64,000 nt of DNA, taken from contig CAWFFB010000022.1 of NCBI GenBank assembly GCA_963814975.1, forward strand, positions 372,001-436,000. The letters run 5' to 3'. The notes below the pieces were generated by a model. It was not told the origin of the DNA and searched no databases. It was given only the letters and a program-made list of their open reading frames with translations. The position numbers and the translations under genes were made by a program. Within the stretch, counting starts at the first letter, position 1. Each line of letters opens with the position of its first letter. Below are positions 46,481 through 53,870 of the stretch, one piece after another. Origin of the DNA: CAVUXJ01 sp963814975. GTDB taxonomy: Bacteria; Acidobacteriota; Vicinamibacteria; Vicinamibacterales; CAVVIG01.

Positions 46481-48139
46481 ATGCCCGTTTCCGAACCGTT
46501 GCCGCATTTCGTGGACGACCTGCTTGGGTACTTGCACGAGACCCACCCCACGTACGCGACCCTCGATGGTGTGCACACCCATGACGATCTGCTGGAGGAT
46601 TTCAGCCGTTCCGCGGTTGAAGCCGAGGCACGCGCGCTCTCCGGCTACCTGCGGCGGCTCGGCGACATCAACCCGGACGGACTCACGGGCATTGAACGGC
46701 TCGAGCACGGCATGCTGGCCCCCCACATCCAGAGCCGGATGTTCGAACTCGAGGAAGTGCGCACCTGGGAACGGAACCCCCAGTATTACGCCGACATCAT
46801 CGCGACGAGCCTGGCCGGTCAGGCGCTGTTTACACACGCACCCGCATCGGAACGCGCAAGGCGTGTGCTGTCGAAGCTGCGGCAGACCCCGCGATTGATC
46901 CAGGCGGCCCGCGACAACATCAAGGATCCGCCCGGCATCTTCGTCAAGGTCGGCATCGAGACGATGCGCGGGGTGCTGACGTTCATCGAGCAGGATCTGC
47001 CGCGTGCCTTTTCAAGCGTGGACGACCTGCATCTGCTCGGCGACCTCGCCGACGCCCAGACCGAAGCCTTACAGGCCGTTGGCGCCTATGTCGAGTCGCT
47101 CGAGAAGGAGATCGCGCCGCGCGCCCGCGCATCGTTTCGTCTCGGGCGCGAGAAATTCGAGCAGAAGGTCAAGCTCGACGAGGGGCTGCCAGTACCGGCG
47201 GATCGTCTGCTCGCGATCGCCACGCGCGAGCTGAAAGCCACACAGGAGGCTTTCAAGAGAGTCGCGGGCCGGATGAATGGGGGCGATCCGCTGGAGGTGT
47301 GGGCACGGATCAAGGGCGGCCACCCGGCGCCAGGAGAGCTCGTCAGTGTCGGGCGGGATCAGCTCGGCGAGCTGAAGACGTACTTGGAGCGGCAGGCGCT
47401 CATCACGCTGCCCTCGGGCGAACCGATTACCGTCGCGCCCACGCCCGAGTTCTATCGCTGGGCGTTCGCAAGCATGTGGACGCCCGGGCCCTTCGAGAGC
47501 AAGCCTTCACGTGCGTATTACTACCTGACCGACGTCGACCGTTCGTGGCCCGCGGACCGTCAGCAGGAACACCTGCGGGACTACAACTATCCAACCCTCT
47601 GGTCAATCTCGATCCATGAGGTCTATCCGGGGCACTTCCTGCAGTATCAGCACCTGCGCCGCGTCGAATCGAAAGCACGCAAGTCGATCATGTTCGCGCC
47701 GGCATCCTTCGTCGAAGGGTGGGCGCACTACTGCGAGCAGATGATGATCGAAGCCGGATTCGGGCGCGAGGATCATCAGGTGGAGCTGGGCCAGCTCGCC
47801 GAGGCCCTCATCCGGCTCGTTCGATTCATCGTCGGCATCAGACTGCACGCGGAAGATCTCTCGGTCGAGCAGGGCGTACGGCTCTTCCGGGACGAAGCGT
47901 ACATGGAGGAGGCGAGCGCACGCCGGGAAGCCGAGAGAGGGACCTTCGATCCGACCTACCTGGTCTATACGGTCGGAAAGCTCATGCTGCTGAAGTTGAG
48001 ACGGGACTACAAACAGCAGCAGGGCAAGGCGTTTTCGTTACGTACCTTTCACGACACGCTTCTAGGGAACGGCACGGCGCCCTTCTGGGTGCACCGGCAG
48101 TTGATGCTGGGTGCCGAAAACGGAGATCTGCTGGACTAG
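46481..48139 (+). CDS. DUF885 family protein (metallopeptidase-like)
   Basis: A 552-residue protein of the DUF885 family, widespread in Acidobacteria. The putative metal-binding motif is SIHEVYPGHFLQYQH (about 385-399), and FVEGWAHYCEQMM (about 415-427) supplies another conserved His/Glu. This pattern resembles gluzincin-type peptidases. Two-thirds of the protein is helical. No convincing signal peptide is seen, so it may be cytoplasmic. Substrate unknown. Confidence 0.85.
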   Translation: MPVSEPLPHFVDDLLGYLHETHPTYATLDGVHTHDDLLEDFSRSAVEAEARALSGYLRRLGDINPDGLTGIERLEHGMLAPHIQSRMFELEEVRTWERNPQYYADIIATSLAGQALFTHAPASERARRVLSKLRQTPRLIQAARDNIKDPPGIFVKVGIETMRGVLTFIEQDLPRAFSSVDDLHLLGDLADAQTEALQAVGAYVESLEKEIAPRARASFRLGREKFEQKVKLDEGLPVPADRLLAIATRELKATQEAFKRVAGRMNGGDPLEVWARIKGGHPAPGELVSVGRDQLGELKTYLERQALITLPSGEPITVAPTPEFYRWAFASMWTPGPFESKPSRAYYYLTDVDRSWPADRQQEHLRDYNYPTLWSISIHEVYPGHFLQYQHLRRVESKARKSIMFAPASFVEGWAHYCEQMMIEAGFGREDHQVELGQLAEALIRLVRFIVGIRLHAEDLSVEQGVRLFRDEAYMEEASARREAERGTFDPTYLVYTVGKLMLLKLRRDYKQQQGKAFSLRTFHDTLLGNGTAPFWVHRQLMLGAENGDLLD

Positions 48140-48199
48140 TCTCCAGCCGTCTGCTTTCAGCCTCAGCTGAGAGCTGTAAGCTGAGCGAAAGCTGAATGA

Positions 48200-48619
48200 A
48201 TGCCCCTTTACGAGTACCAGTGCGGCGCGTGCGGCCACCGCTTCGAAATCATCCAGAAGTTTTCCGACGCCCCGATCACGGAGTGTCCCGACTGTCGCGG
48301 AATGGTCCGCAAGCTGCAGTCGGCGCCTGCGTTCCAGCTCAAGGGTACCGGCTGGTACGCCACCGACTACCCGAAGGCAGGCCAGGCCCCTGCCGACAAA
48401 GAGTCGGGCGGTTCGAGCGACAGTTCCGCGAGCGAGAAGGCCGGTGCGGGGGACCAGAGCGAGAAGACCGACAAGTCCGACAAGACCGAGAAGTCTGACA
48501 AGTCCGACAAAACCAGCCCGACCGAGAAGAAGACGGAAAGGGCAGAAAAGACCGACCAGGCGAAAAGTGCCAAGCCCGAGGCCTCAAGTCCCAAGAAGAC
48601 AAGCGGCAGTGAAACTTGA
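48200..48619 (+). CDS. FmdB-type zinc-ribbon protein with Lys/Asp/Ser-rich tail
   Basis: A 139-residue protein. The N-terminal 50 residues are the FmdB/CxxC_CxxC_SSSS zinc ribbon: MPLYEYQCGACGHRFE with Cys8-x2-Cys11, and ITECPDCRGMVRKLQSAP with the second pair. WYATDYPKAG completes the conserved part. The rest (about 70-139) is low-complexity, built of repeats such as KTDKSDKTEKSDKSD. The tail probably is disordered. It ends 23 bases from the convergent galU. Confidence 0.85.
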   Translation: MPLYEYQCGACGHRFEIIQKFSDAPITECPDCRGMVRKLQSAPAFQLKGTGWYATDYPKAGQAPADKESGGSSDSSASEKAGAGDQSEKTDKSDKTEKSDKSDKTSPTEKKTERAEKTDQAKSAKPEASSPKKTSGSET

Positions 48620-48642
48620 GACTTGAGGTTTGAGACTTACGA

Positions 48643-49542
48643 TCATCGCTTCCCGGCGGGAACCGGGAGCCCGAGCGTCGTAAGGTACGCGGAGAACTGA
48701 TCCGCGAGGTCGGGACGTTTCAGCGCGAAATAGACCACGGCTTTCAGGAACCCGAGCTTGTTGCCGGTATCGTGGCGTATGCCTTTGATCTCGCAGGCAA
48801 AGACCGGTCGGCTCTTGACCAGTTCGCGCAGGCCGTTGGTGAGCTGAATTTCGCCGGTGCGATCGCTCTTGGTCGCGGCGAGCGCAGGAAAGATATCGGG
48901 CGTCAGGATGTAGCGGCCGATGATGGCGAGGTCGGACGGCGCTTCGCCTTTCGACGGCTTTTCGACCAGATCGCGAACTTGATGGACGCCCTCCCCCAGC
49001 TGCGCGTTCTGATCGAGCGCGATCACCCCGTAGGCCGAGATCTCGTCGCGCGGCACGCGCTCGACCGCGAGCACGGGCCCTCCCACCTGCTCGAACACCG
49101 CCATCAGCTGTTTGATCGCCGGCGGATCGGCATCGATCACGTCGTCGCCCAGGATGACCGCGAAGGGTTCCTGGCCGACGAGCTCCCGCGCGACCAGCAC
49201 CGCGTGGCCAAGGCCGAGCGGCTCGCCCTGTCGCACATAGGCGAAGTTGATCATGTTCGAGATCTTGCGGATCTCGGCGAGTTGTTCGCGCTTGCCGCGC
49301 GCTTCCAGGAACGTCTCGAGCTCGACCGACACGTCGAAATGGTCTTCGATGGCGTTTTTGCCCCGACCCGTGACCATGAGGATATTGGTGATACCGGCGG
49401 CGACGGCCTCTTCGACACCGTACTGAATGATCGGTTTGTCGACGAGCGGGAGCATCTCCTTCGGCTGCGCCTTTGTCGCGGGGAGGAAGCGGGTACCCAA
49501 GCCAGCAACTGGAAAGACGGCCTTGCGGACGGCTGAATTCAC
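48643..49542 (-). CDS. galU: UTP-glucose-1-phosphate uridylyltransferase
   Basis: A 299-residue enzyme making UDP-glucose for exopolysaccharide and lipopolysaccharide. VRKAVFPVAGLGTRFLPATK (about 5-24) with following QPKEMLP is the nucleotide-binding signature; VEKPSKGEAPSDLAIIGRYI and KGIRHDTGNKLGF complete it. The start is a GTG at 49542; the frame continues upstream across serS on the opposite strand and that part is a shadow. Divergent from serS. Confidence 0.94.
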   Translation of the reverse strand: MNSAVRKAVFPVAGLGTRFLPATKAQPKEMLPLVDKPIIQYGVEEAVAAGITNILMVTGRGKNAIEDHFDVSVELETFLEARGKREQLAEIRKISNMINFAYVRQGEPLGLGHAVLVARELVGQEPFAVILGDDVIDADPPAIKQLMAVFEQVGGPVLAVERVPRDEISAYGVIALDQNAQLGEGVHQVRDLVEKPSKGEAPSDLAIIGRYILTPDIFPALAATKSDRTGEIQLTNGLRELVKSRPVFACEIKGIRHDTGNKLGFLKAVVYFALKRPDLADQFSAYLTTLGLPVPAGKR

Positions 49543-49683
49543 GCCCGCATCGTAGCAGAGGTGCAACCCGGTCGCGAAGATACAATGAGGCTGGGGTGGA
49601 GGCTCCGGGATTCCGCTGGCGCTGGAGATCACAGCTGGTGAAGCCGGCTGAGCGCGGAGGCGGCAGATCCGAGTCTGGTGCAC

Positions 49684-50970
49684 ATGCTCGATCCGACCTA
49701 TATCCGCGACAATATCGAGGTGGTCCGTAGCGGGCTTCGCGCCCGCGGACTCGATCCTGACAAGGCCCTCGAGGAGCTCTCCACGCTCGAATCGGTCCGC
49801 CGGCGCGTCATCCCCGAGCTCGAGGGGTTGAAACGGCAGCAGAATACGTCGGGAGATGAGATCGCACGCGCCCGACGCATGGGAAAGGACACCACGCCGG
49901 TGCAAGACGCCAACCGGATACGGGCCCAGCAGATCAAACAGCTGGGGGTCCAACTCGACGCCGTCGAATACCAGCGCACGCGGGCGCTCCTGGTGCTGCC
50001 CAACCTGCCCCACGCGAGCGTCCCCGTCGGCAAGACGGCCGCCGACAACCAAGTCGTCCGCAGCCAGGGCGAGCCGCGGGTCTTCGACTTCGAGCCCCAG
50101 CCGCACTGGGAACTCGGCCCCGCGCTCGGCATCATCGACTTCGAGCGCGCCACCCGCATGGCGGGCGCACGTTTCTCGGTGTTGAGCGGCCAGGGAGCGC
50201 AGCTCTCGCGTGCGCTGATCAACTTCATGCTCGATCTCCATACACGGGAGCACGGTTACCGGGAGATCGAGCCGCCGTTCCTGGTCAACAGCGCCGCGCT
50301 GACCGGCACGGGGAATCTGCCGAAGTTCGAGGGCGACCTGTTCAAGATCGCGGGCGACTGGGACTTGTATCTTGTGCCGACCGCGGAAGTGCCTCTGACC
50401 AATCTGCATCGAGGCGAGATTCTCGACGGGCGCGAACTGCCGATACGGTACACCGCCTATACGCCCTGCTTCCGCAGCGAGGCAGGATCCTACGGACAGG
50501 ACGTCCGCGGCCTGATCAGGCAGCACCAGTTCGACAAGGTGGAGCTCGTCAAGCTCACGCTTCCCGAGCAATCGTACGAGGAGCTGGAAAGGCTCACCGC
50601 GGATGCCGAAGAGGTGCTGAAACGGCTCGAGCTGCCCTACCGGACGGTCCTGCTCTGCTCGGGCGACATGGGATTCGCGTCCGCCAAGACCTACGACATC
50701 GAGGTGTGGCTGCCGAGCCAGAAGGCCTATCGGGAGATTTCCTCGTGCAGCAACACCGAAGCGTTTCAGGCGCGGCGCGCGAACATCAGGTTTCGCGCCG
50801 GGGGGACGGGCAAAACCGACTTCGTCCACACGCTCAACGGCTCGGGCCTCGCGGTTGGCCGCACGTTGGTCGCGATTCTGGAGAACTGCCAGCAGAGGGA
50901 CGGCTCGGTGACCATTCCGCCAGCTCTGCGGCCCTATATGGACGGGAAAGAGGTTATCAGCGCGCGCTGA
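49684..50970 (+). CDS. serS: Seryl-tRNA synthetase
   Basis: A 428-residue class II synthetase charging tRNA-Ser (and tRNA-Sec, relevant given selD). The N-terminal long coiled-coil arm (about 25-105) is followed by the class II core: motif 2 CFRSEAGSYGQDVRGLIR and motif 3 LNGSGLAVGRTLVAILEN. I use the ATG at 49684; a GTG two codons earlier is equally possible. A 141-base gap separates it from divergent galU. Confidence 0.96.
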   Translation: MLDPTYIRDNIEVVRSGLRARGLDPDKALEELSTLESVRRRVIPELEGLKRQQNTSGDEIARARRMGKDTTPVQDANRIRAQQIKQLGVQLDAVEYQRTRALLVLPNLPHASVPVGKTAADNQVVRSQGEPRVFDFEPQPHWELGPALGIIDFERATRMAGARFSVLSGQGAQLSRALINFMLDLHTREHGYREIEPPFLVNSAALTGTGNLPKFEGDLFKIAGDWDLYLVPTAEVPLTNLHRGEILDGRELPIRYTAYTPCFRSEAGSYGQDVRGLIRQHQFDKVELVKLTLPEQSYEELERLTADAEEVLKRLELPYRTVLLCSGDMGFASAKTYDIEVWLPSQKAYREISSCSNTEAFQARRANIRFRAGGTGKTDFVHTLNGSGLAVGRTLVAILENCQQRDGSVTIPPALRPYMDGKEVISAR

Positions 50971-51123
50971 GCCAGAAAAGGCGTATACTTCAACTCGCTC
51001 CTTACGTAAACCAGCCTGCGTTCATCCAGCGCCGACCGGTCTTCGGGCAGGCGTTGGGCATCCCCAAGCAATCACGTCCTGCTGGAGCGCATCCGCTATT
51101 CGATGGATTTCGAGGAGATGGCA

Positions 51124-51330
51124 ATGGCACCAATGAACGGCACGATCAAGCGGCTTGTCAGCGACAAGGGATTCGGCTTCATCCTGGCAAGCGATGGGAA
51201 CGAGTACTTCTTCCACAACTCCGCGTGTGCTCAAACTCACTTCGACGACCTTCGCGAAGGACAAGCCGTCACATTCGAGCAAGGACAAGGCCCGAAGGGT
51301 CCCCGAGGCGAGAACGTCAGACTCGCGTAG
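51124..51330 (+). CDS. Cold-shock protein (CspA family)
   Basis: A 68-residue single OB-fold RNA chaperone. RNP1 is KGFGFILA and RNP2 is EYFFHNSA, preceded by NGTIKRLVSD. The ATG at 51124 is preferred because GAGGAG lies 6 bases before it; nearby in-frame ATGs occur at 51103, 51118 and 51133. The leader after serS is about 150 bases, long for so small a gene, as is usual for temperature-controlled csp mRNAs. Confidence 0.88.
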   Translation: MAPMNGTIKRLVSDKGFGFILASDGNEYFFHNSACAQTHFDDLREGQAVTFEQGQGPKGPRGENVRLA

Positions 51331-51453
51331 ATGACCCGCAAGGGTTGAAGCAGAACGACAACCCCAGTTGCTTCGGACGCCGGAGTGCTGGAATCGGGCG
51401 CATGTCGGCCAGTCCGGAAGGATCGGCTGCGCGATGGGGGAAGAGGTTCAACA

Positions 51454-51633
51454 ATGGATGACACTCTGTCGCGGGTCGTCGTTCCCTACGCCGATTTTCT
51501 CGCGCGCAGGGAAAGGCGGGGCCGAATCAACGCGGAACTCGAGCAGCCGGCCGTCCCCCCTCCGGTCGACCCTGAGGATCAGCCGCTGGCGGTCGCCGTC
51601 GATGTGAGACCGGTTTCAGGCGAGCTGAAATAG
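51454..51633 (+). CDS. Small hypothetical protein
   Basis: A possible 59-residue protein starting MDDTLSRVVVPYADFLARRE, with a Pro-rich middle (PAVPPPVDPEDQP). GAAGAGG lies about 8 bases before the ATG. Base composition and third-position GC are those of its neighbours. No domain is recognised and there is no second line of support, so it may be spurious. Confidence 0.35.
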   Translation: MDDTLSRVVVPYADFLARRERRGRINAELEQPAVPPPVDPEDQPLAVAVDVRPVSGELK

Positions 51634-51974
51634 ACAGCCCGATGAAGCGCGGCGAGCCAGCCGGCCGCCCTCCCGGCTGCGGGACCCTGAAGCGGACAAG
51701 CCAGGCTCCAGCCGCCGGGGGGCGTCAGTAAGCTCATCTTTGTACGAATGTTTTGAACGAATGTTCGGCGTCGAGAGGGATGTGCCGGCGAAGACCGTCG
51801 CGCCGCCCACCCGCCGATCGTTCGCCAGCTTGTTGACTTCCCCCAAAATTAGGTAGATATTTTCCGGTGGAAGCCGGGTCCCTCGGAAGATGAGGGCTAT
51901 CGAATCCGGAACGGACCTCCGCGTAGCCAGGCACCATGATCAGCTCGGTCCCGCAGCGGATAAGGAGCCTTCAG
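51634..51974. promoter_or_regulatory. Intergenic region with a promoter and a tandem GAAC-type palindrome
   Basis: A 341-base gap upstream of a secreted-protein gene. TTGACT (51833-51838) and GATATT (51856-51861), 17 bases apart, look like a sigma-70 promoter for that gene. Upstream, GAACGAATGTTC (51755-51766) has the GAAC-N4-GTTC form of Gram-positive-type LexA boxes, and GTACGAATGTTT (51742-51753) is a variant 13 bases before it, so ACGAATGTT is repeated directly. Near 51660 a GC-rich inverted repeat around GCCGGCC may end the upstream transcript. No gene is seen. Confidence 0.5.
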
Positions 51975-53051
51975 ATGACGCAACGATCTCTTACGTCAGC
52001 CGGCGTGGCCGCACTGCTCGCGATTCTGGCAGTGACCGCTGTCCCGCTCGCTGGCCAGGCGCCCGCGCCGGCGGCGAAGAATGGCGCGTCCGGCAAGGCC
52101 TACGTGCCGCCCAAGACTCCGGACGGCCAGCCGGATCTGTCGGGATATTGGACGGTCTCGACATATATTCCGTTCGAACGCCCGAAAAATGTGACGAAGG
52201 AGTTCTACACGCCTGAGGAGATGGCCAAAATCGAAAAGGACGAGGCGGCGATCGAGGAGAACCACCGCGAGGCCAAACCCGGCGATCCGGAGGACGTGCA
52301 CTACGACCGGACGCAGTTCGGGCTGACCCGGAGCCAGATCCGGTTCGCCCGAAACCTGCGGACGGCGCTGATCTTCGATCCCCGCGACGGACGGATTCCT
52401 CCACAGACCGCCGAAGCCCAGAAGCGGAATGCCGAACTTGCCGCCGCCCGAAAACGCCGAGGCGATCTGGACTCCGTCCAGACAATGGCCTTCGACGACC
52501 GCTGCGTGATGATGCCCGGGCATCAACCCCCCATTTTCCACTCGGGGTATTTTCCCAATTATCAGATCATTCAGTCGCCCGGCTACGTGACGATTCTCTC
52601 CGAGCGCCTCCACGATGCGCGGATCATTCCTCTGGACGGACGGCCGTTTTCCCCACCGAGTGTCCGATCATGGACGGGGATCTCGCGCGGCCACTGGGAG
52701 GGCAATACGCTCGTGGTCGAGACGCGGAACACCAATGGCAAGATTCAGGCGGCGGCGAGCGGACCAATGTCGCAGCAGGCGGTGGTAGGCGGAAGCGAGG
52801 AACTGCGGGTGATTGAACGGTTCACGCGTGTGGACGCCGACGCGATCGAGTACCGGTTTACGGTCGAGGATCCCAAGACGTGGGAGAAACCGTTTAGCGG
52901 GGAAGTACCGTTCGTGAAGATGGAGATCCAGGGTCCCTTCTTCGAGCACGCCTGCCACGAGGGGAATCGTGCGCCCGCGAACATGCTCAGCGTGGCACGC
53001 TTCCAGGAGAAAAAGGCCGCCGAAGCGGCCGCGAAGAAAAGCTCGAACTAG
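51975..53051 (+). CDS. Secreted protein of unknown function, Acidobacteria-type family
   Basis: A 358-residue exported protein. AAGGAG lies 9 bases before the ATG at 51975, which gives signal peptide MTQRSLTSAGVAALLAILAV then PLAGQAPAP; an upstream in-frame ATG at 51936 lacks this support. The mature protein has the recurrent pattern PDGQPDLSGYW, LIFDPRDGRIPP, DDRCVMMPGHQPP and SWTGISRGHWEGNTLVVET, which I associate with a large secreted family expanded in Acidobacteria. Function is not known. It precedes iorAB. Confidence 0.8.
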   Translation: MTQRSLTSAGVAALLAILAVTAVPLAGQAPAPAAKNGASGKAYVPPKTPDGQPDLSGYWTVSTYIPFERPKNVTKEFYTPEEMAKIEKDEAAIEENHREAKPGDPEDVHYDRTQFGLTRSQIRFARNLRTALIFDPRDGRIPPQTAEAQKRNAELAAARKRRGDLDSVQTMAFDDRCVMMPGHQPPIFHSGYFPNYQIIQSPGYVTILSERLHDARIIPLDGRPFSPPSVRSWTGISRGHWEGNTLVVETRNTNGKIQAAASGPMSQQAVVGGSEELRVIERFTRVDADAIEYRFTVEDPKTWEKPFSGEVPFVKMEIQGPFFEHACHEGNRAPANMLSVARFQEKKAAEAAAKKSSN

Positions 53052-53380
53052 CGCAGCGCCTGGACGAAGCGCGCCGAGGGTCCCAGCGAGTGTCCCGATC
53101 AATTCGACCTCCCGACACTCGCCGGGATCTCCTCAGCGTTGTAGTCGAGACCCGGTTCTCGCACCAAGCAACCACGGCGATCGGATCGTTCCCCACGAGC
53201 GTGGCAACCCGCCCCGTCGTTCGACGCACACGACACGACCATCGGCCGCCCGTGATGAGCGGCTACGACACGGGAGGCCTCCCGCGCGCGGCATAACCAC
53301 AGGCATTCGCTGACGATCGCGTTCGGACGTCCGGCCACACTCTTCACCCAACCGAGTCACCTCGGAAGGAGCCTGACGGA
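53052..53380. terminator. Intergenic region with a long hairpin
   Basis: A 329-base gap. At 53081-53127 TCCC-A-GCGAGTGTC pairs with GACACTCGC-C-GGGA, a 13-bp stem with one mismatch and a 19-base loop, 30 bases after the secreted-protein stop. It lacks a T-tract but is a plausible transcript end. The remainder shows no convincing gene; GGAAGGAG before 53381 is the ribosome site of the next gene. Confidence 0.5.
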
Positions 53381-53869
53381 ATGAGCCACATAACCTTGAA
53401 GGTGAACGGCAGTGCCCACACCTTCGATATCGACCCGACGACTCCCCTGCTCTTCATCCTTCGGAATGACCTCGGCTTGCAGGGGCCGCGATTTGGCTGC
53501 GGCCTTGGCCAGTGCGGAGCATGCTCGGTCATTATCAACGGCGCGGCGGTCCGCTCCTGTATTACCCCGTGCTCCGCCGTGAAAGGGGAGATCACTACGC
53601 TCGAAGGATTGGCCAACGCAGGCACGCTTCACCCGGTGCAGCGAGCCTGGATTGACGAGCAGGTGCCCCAGTGCGGCTTCTGTCAGAACGGGCAAATCGT
53701 GAATGCCAAGGTGCTGCTGGACCGCCATCCGAATCCGACCGATGCGGAGATCCGGGACGGGATGGTCGGGATCCTGTGCCGCTGCATGACGTATTACCGC
53801 ATTCAGGCGGCCATCAAGCGAGCTGCGGCGTCGATGGCGGCTGCCCGGCCGGCCTCGAGGGAGGCGTAG
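53381..53869 (+). CDS. (2Fe-2S)-binding small subunit of a molybdenum hydroxylase (IorA-like)
   Basis: A 162-residue electron-transfer subunit of xanthine-oxidase-family enzymes, most like isoquinoline 1-oxidoreductase alpha. The plant-type ferredoxin domain has RFGCGLGQCGACSVI with three cluster cysteines and the fourth near RSCITPC. The second 2Fe-2S domain has QCGFCQNGQI and ILCRCMTYYRI. GGAAGGAG precedes the ATG by 9 bases. The stop is one base before the large-subunit start. Confidence 0.92.
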   Translation: MSHITLKVNGSAHTFDIDPTTPLLFILRNDLGLQGPRFGCGLGQCGACSVIINGAAVRSCITPCSAVKGEITTLEGLANAGTLHPVQRAWIDEQVPQCGFCQNGQIVNAKVLLDRHPNPTDAEIRDGMVGILCRCMTYYRIQAAIKRAAASMAAARPASREA

Positions 53870-53870
53870 C

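Noticed and set aside
49561..49683. T-box or small RNA upstream of serS
   Set aside because: The leader has no T-box sequence (TGGNACCGCG-like) and no recognised SRP or RNase P RNA core; left as plain leader.
49543..50829. Long N-terminal extension of galU
   Set aside because: It is antisense to serS; GalU homology begins at the GTG at 49542.
51616..51846. A 76-residue minus-strand frame
   Set aside because: No ribosome site, no domain, and it spans the repeat and hairpin sequences of an intergenic region.
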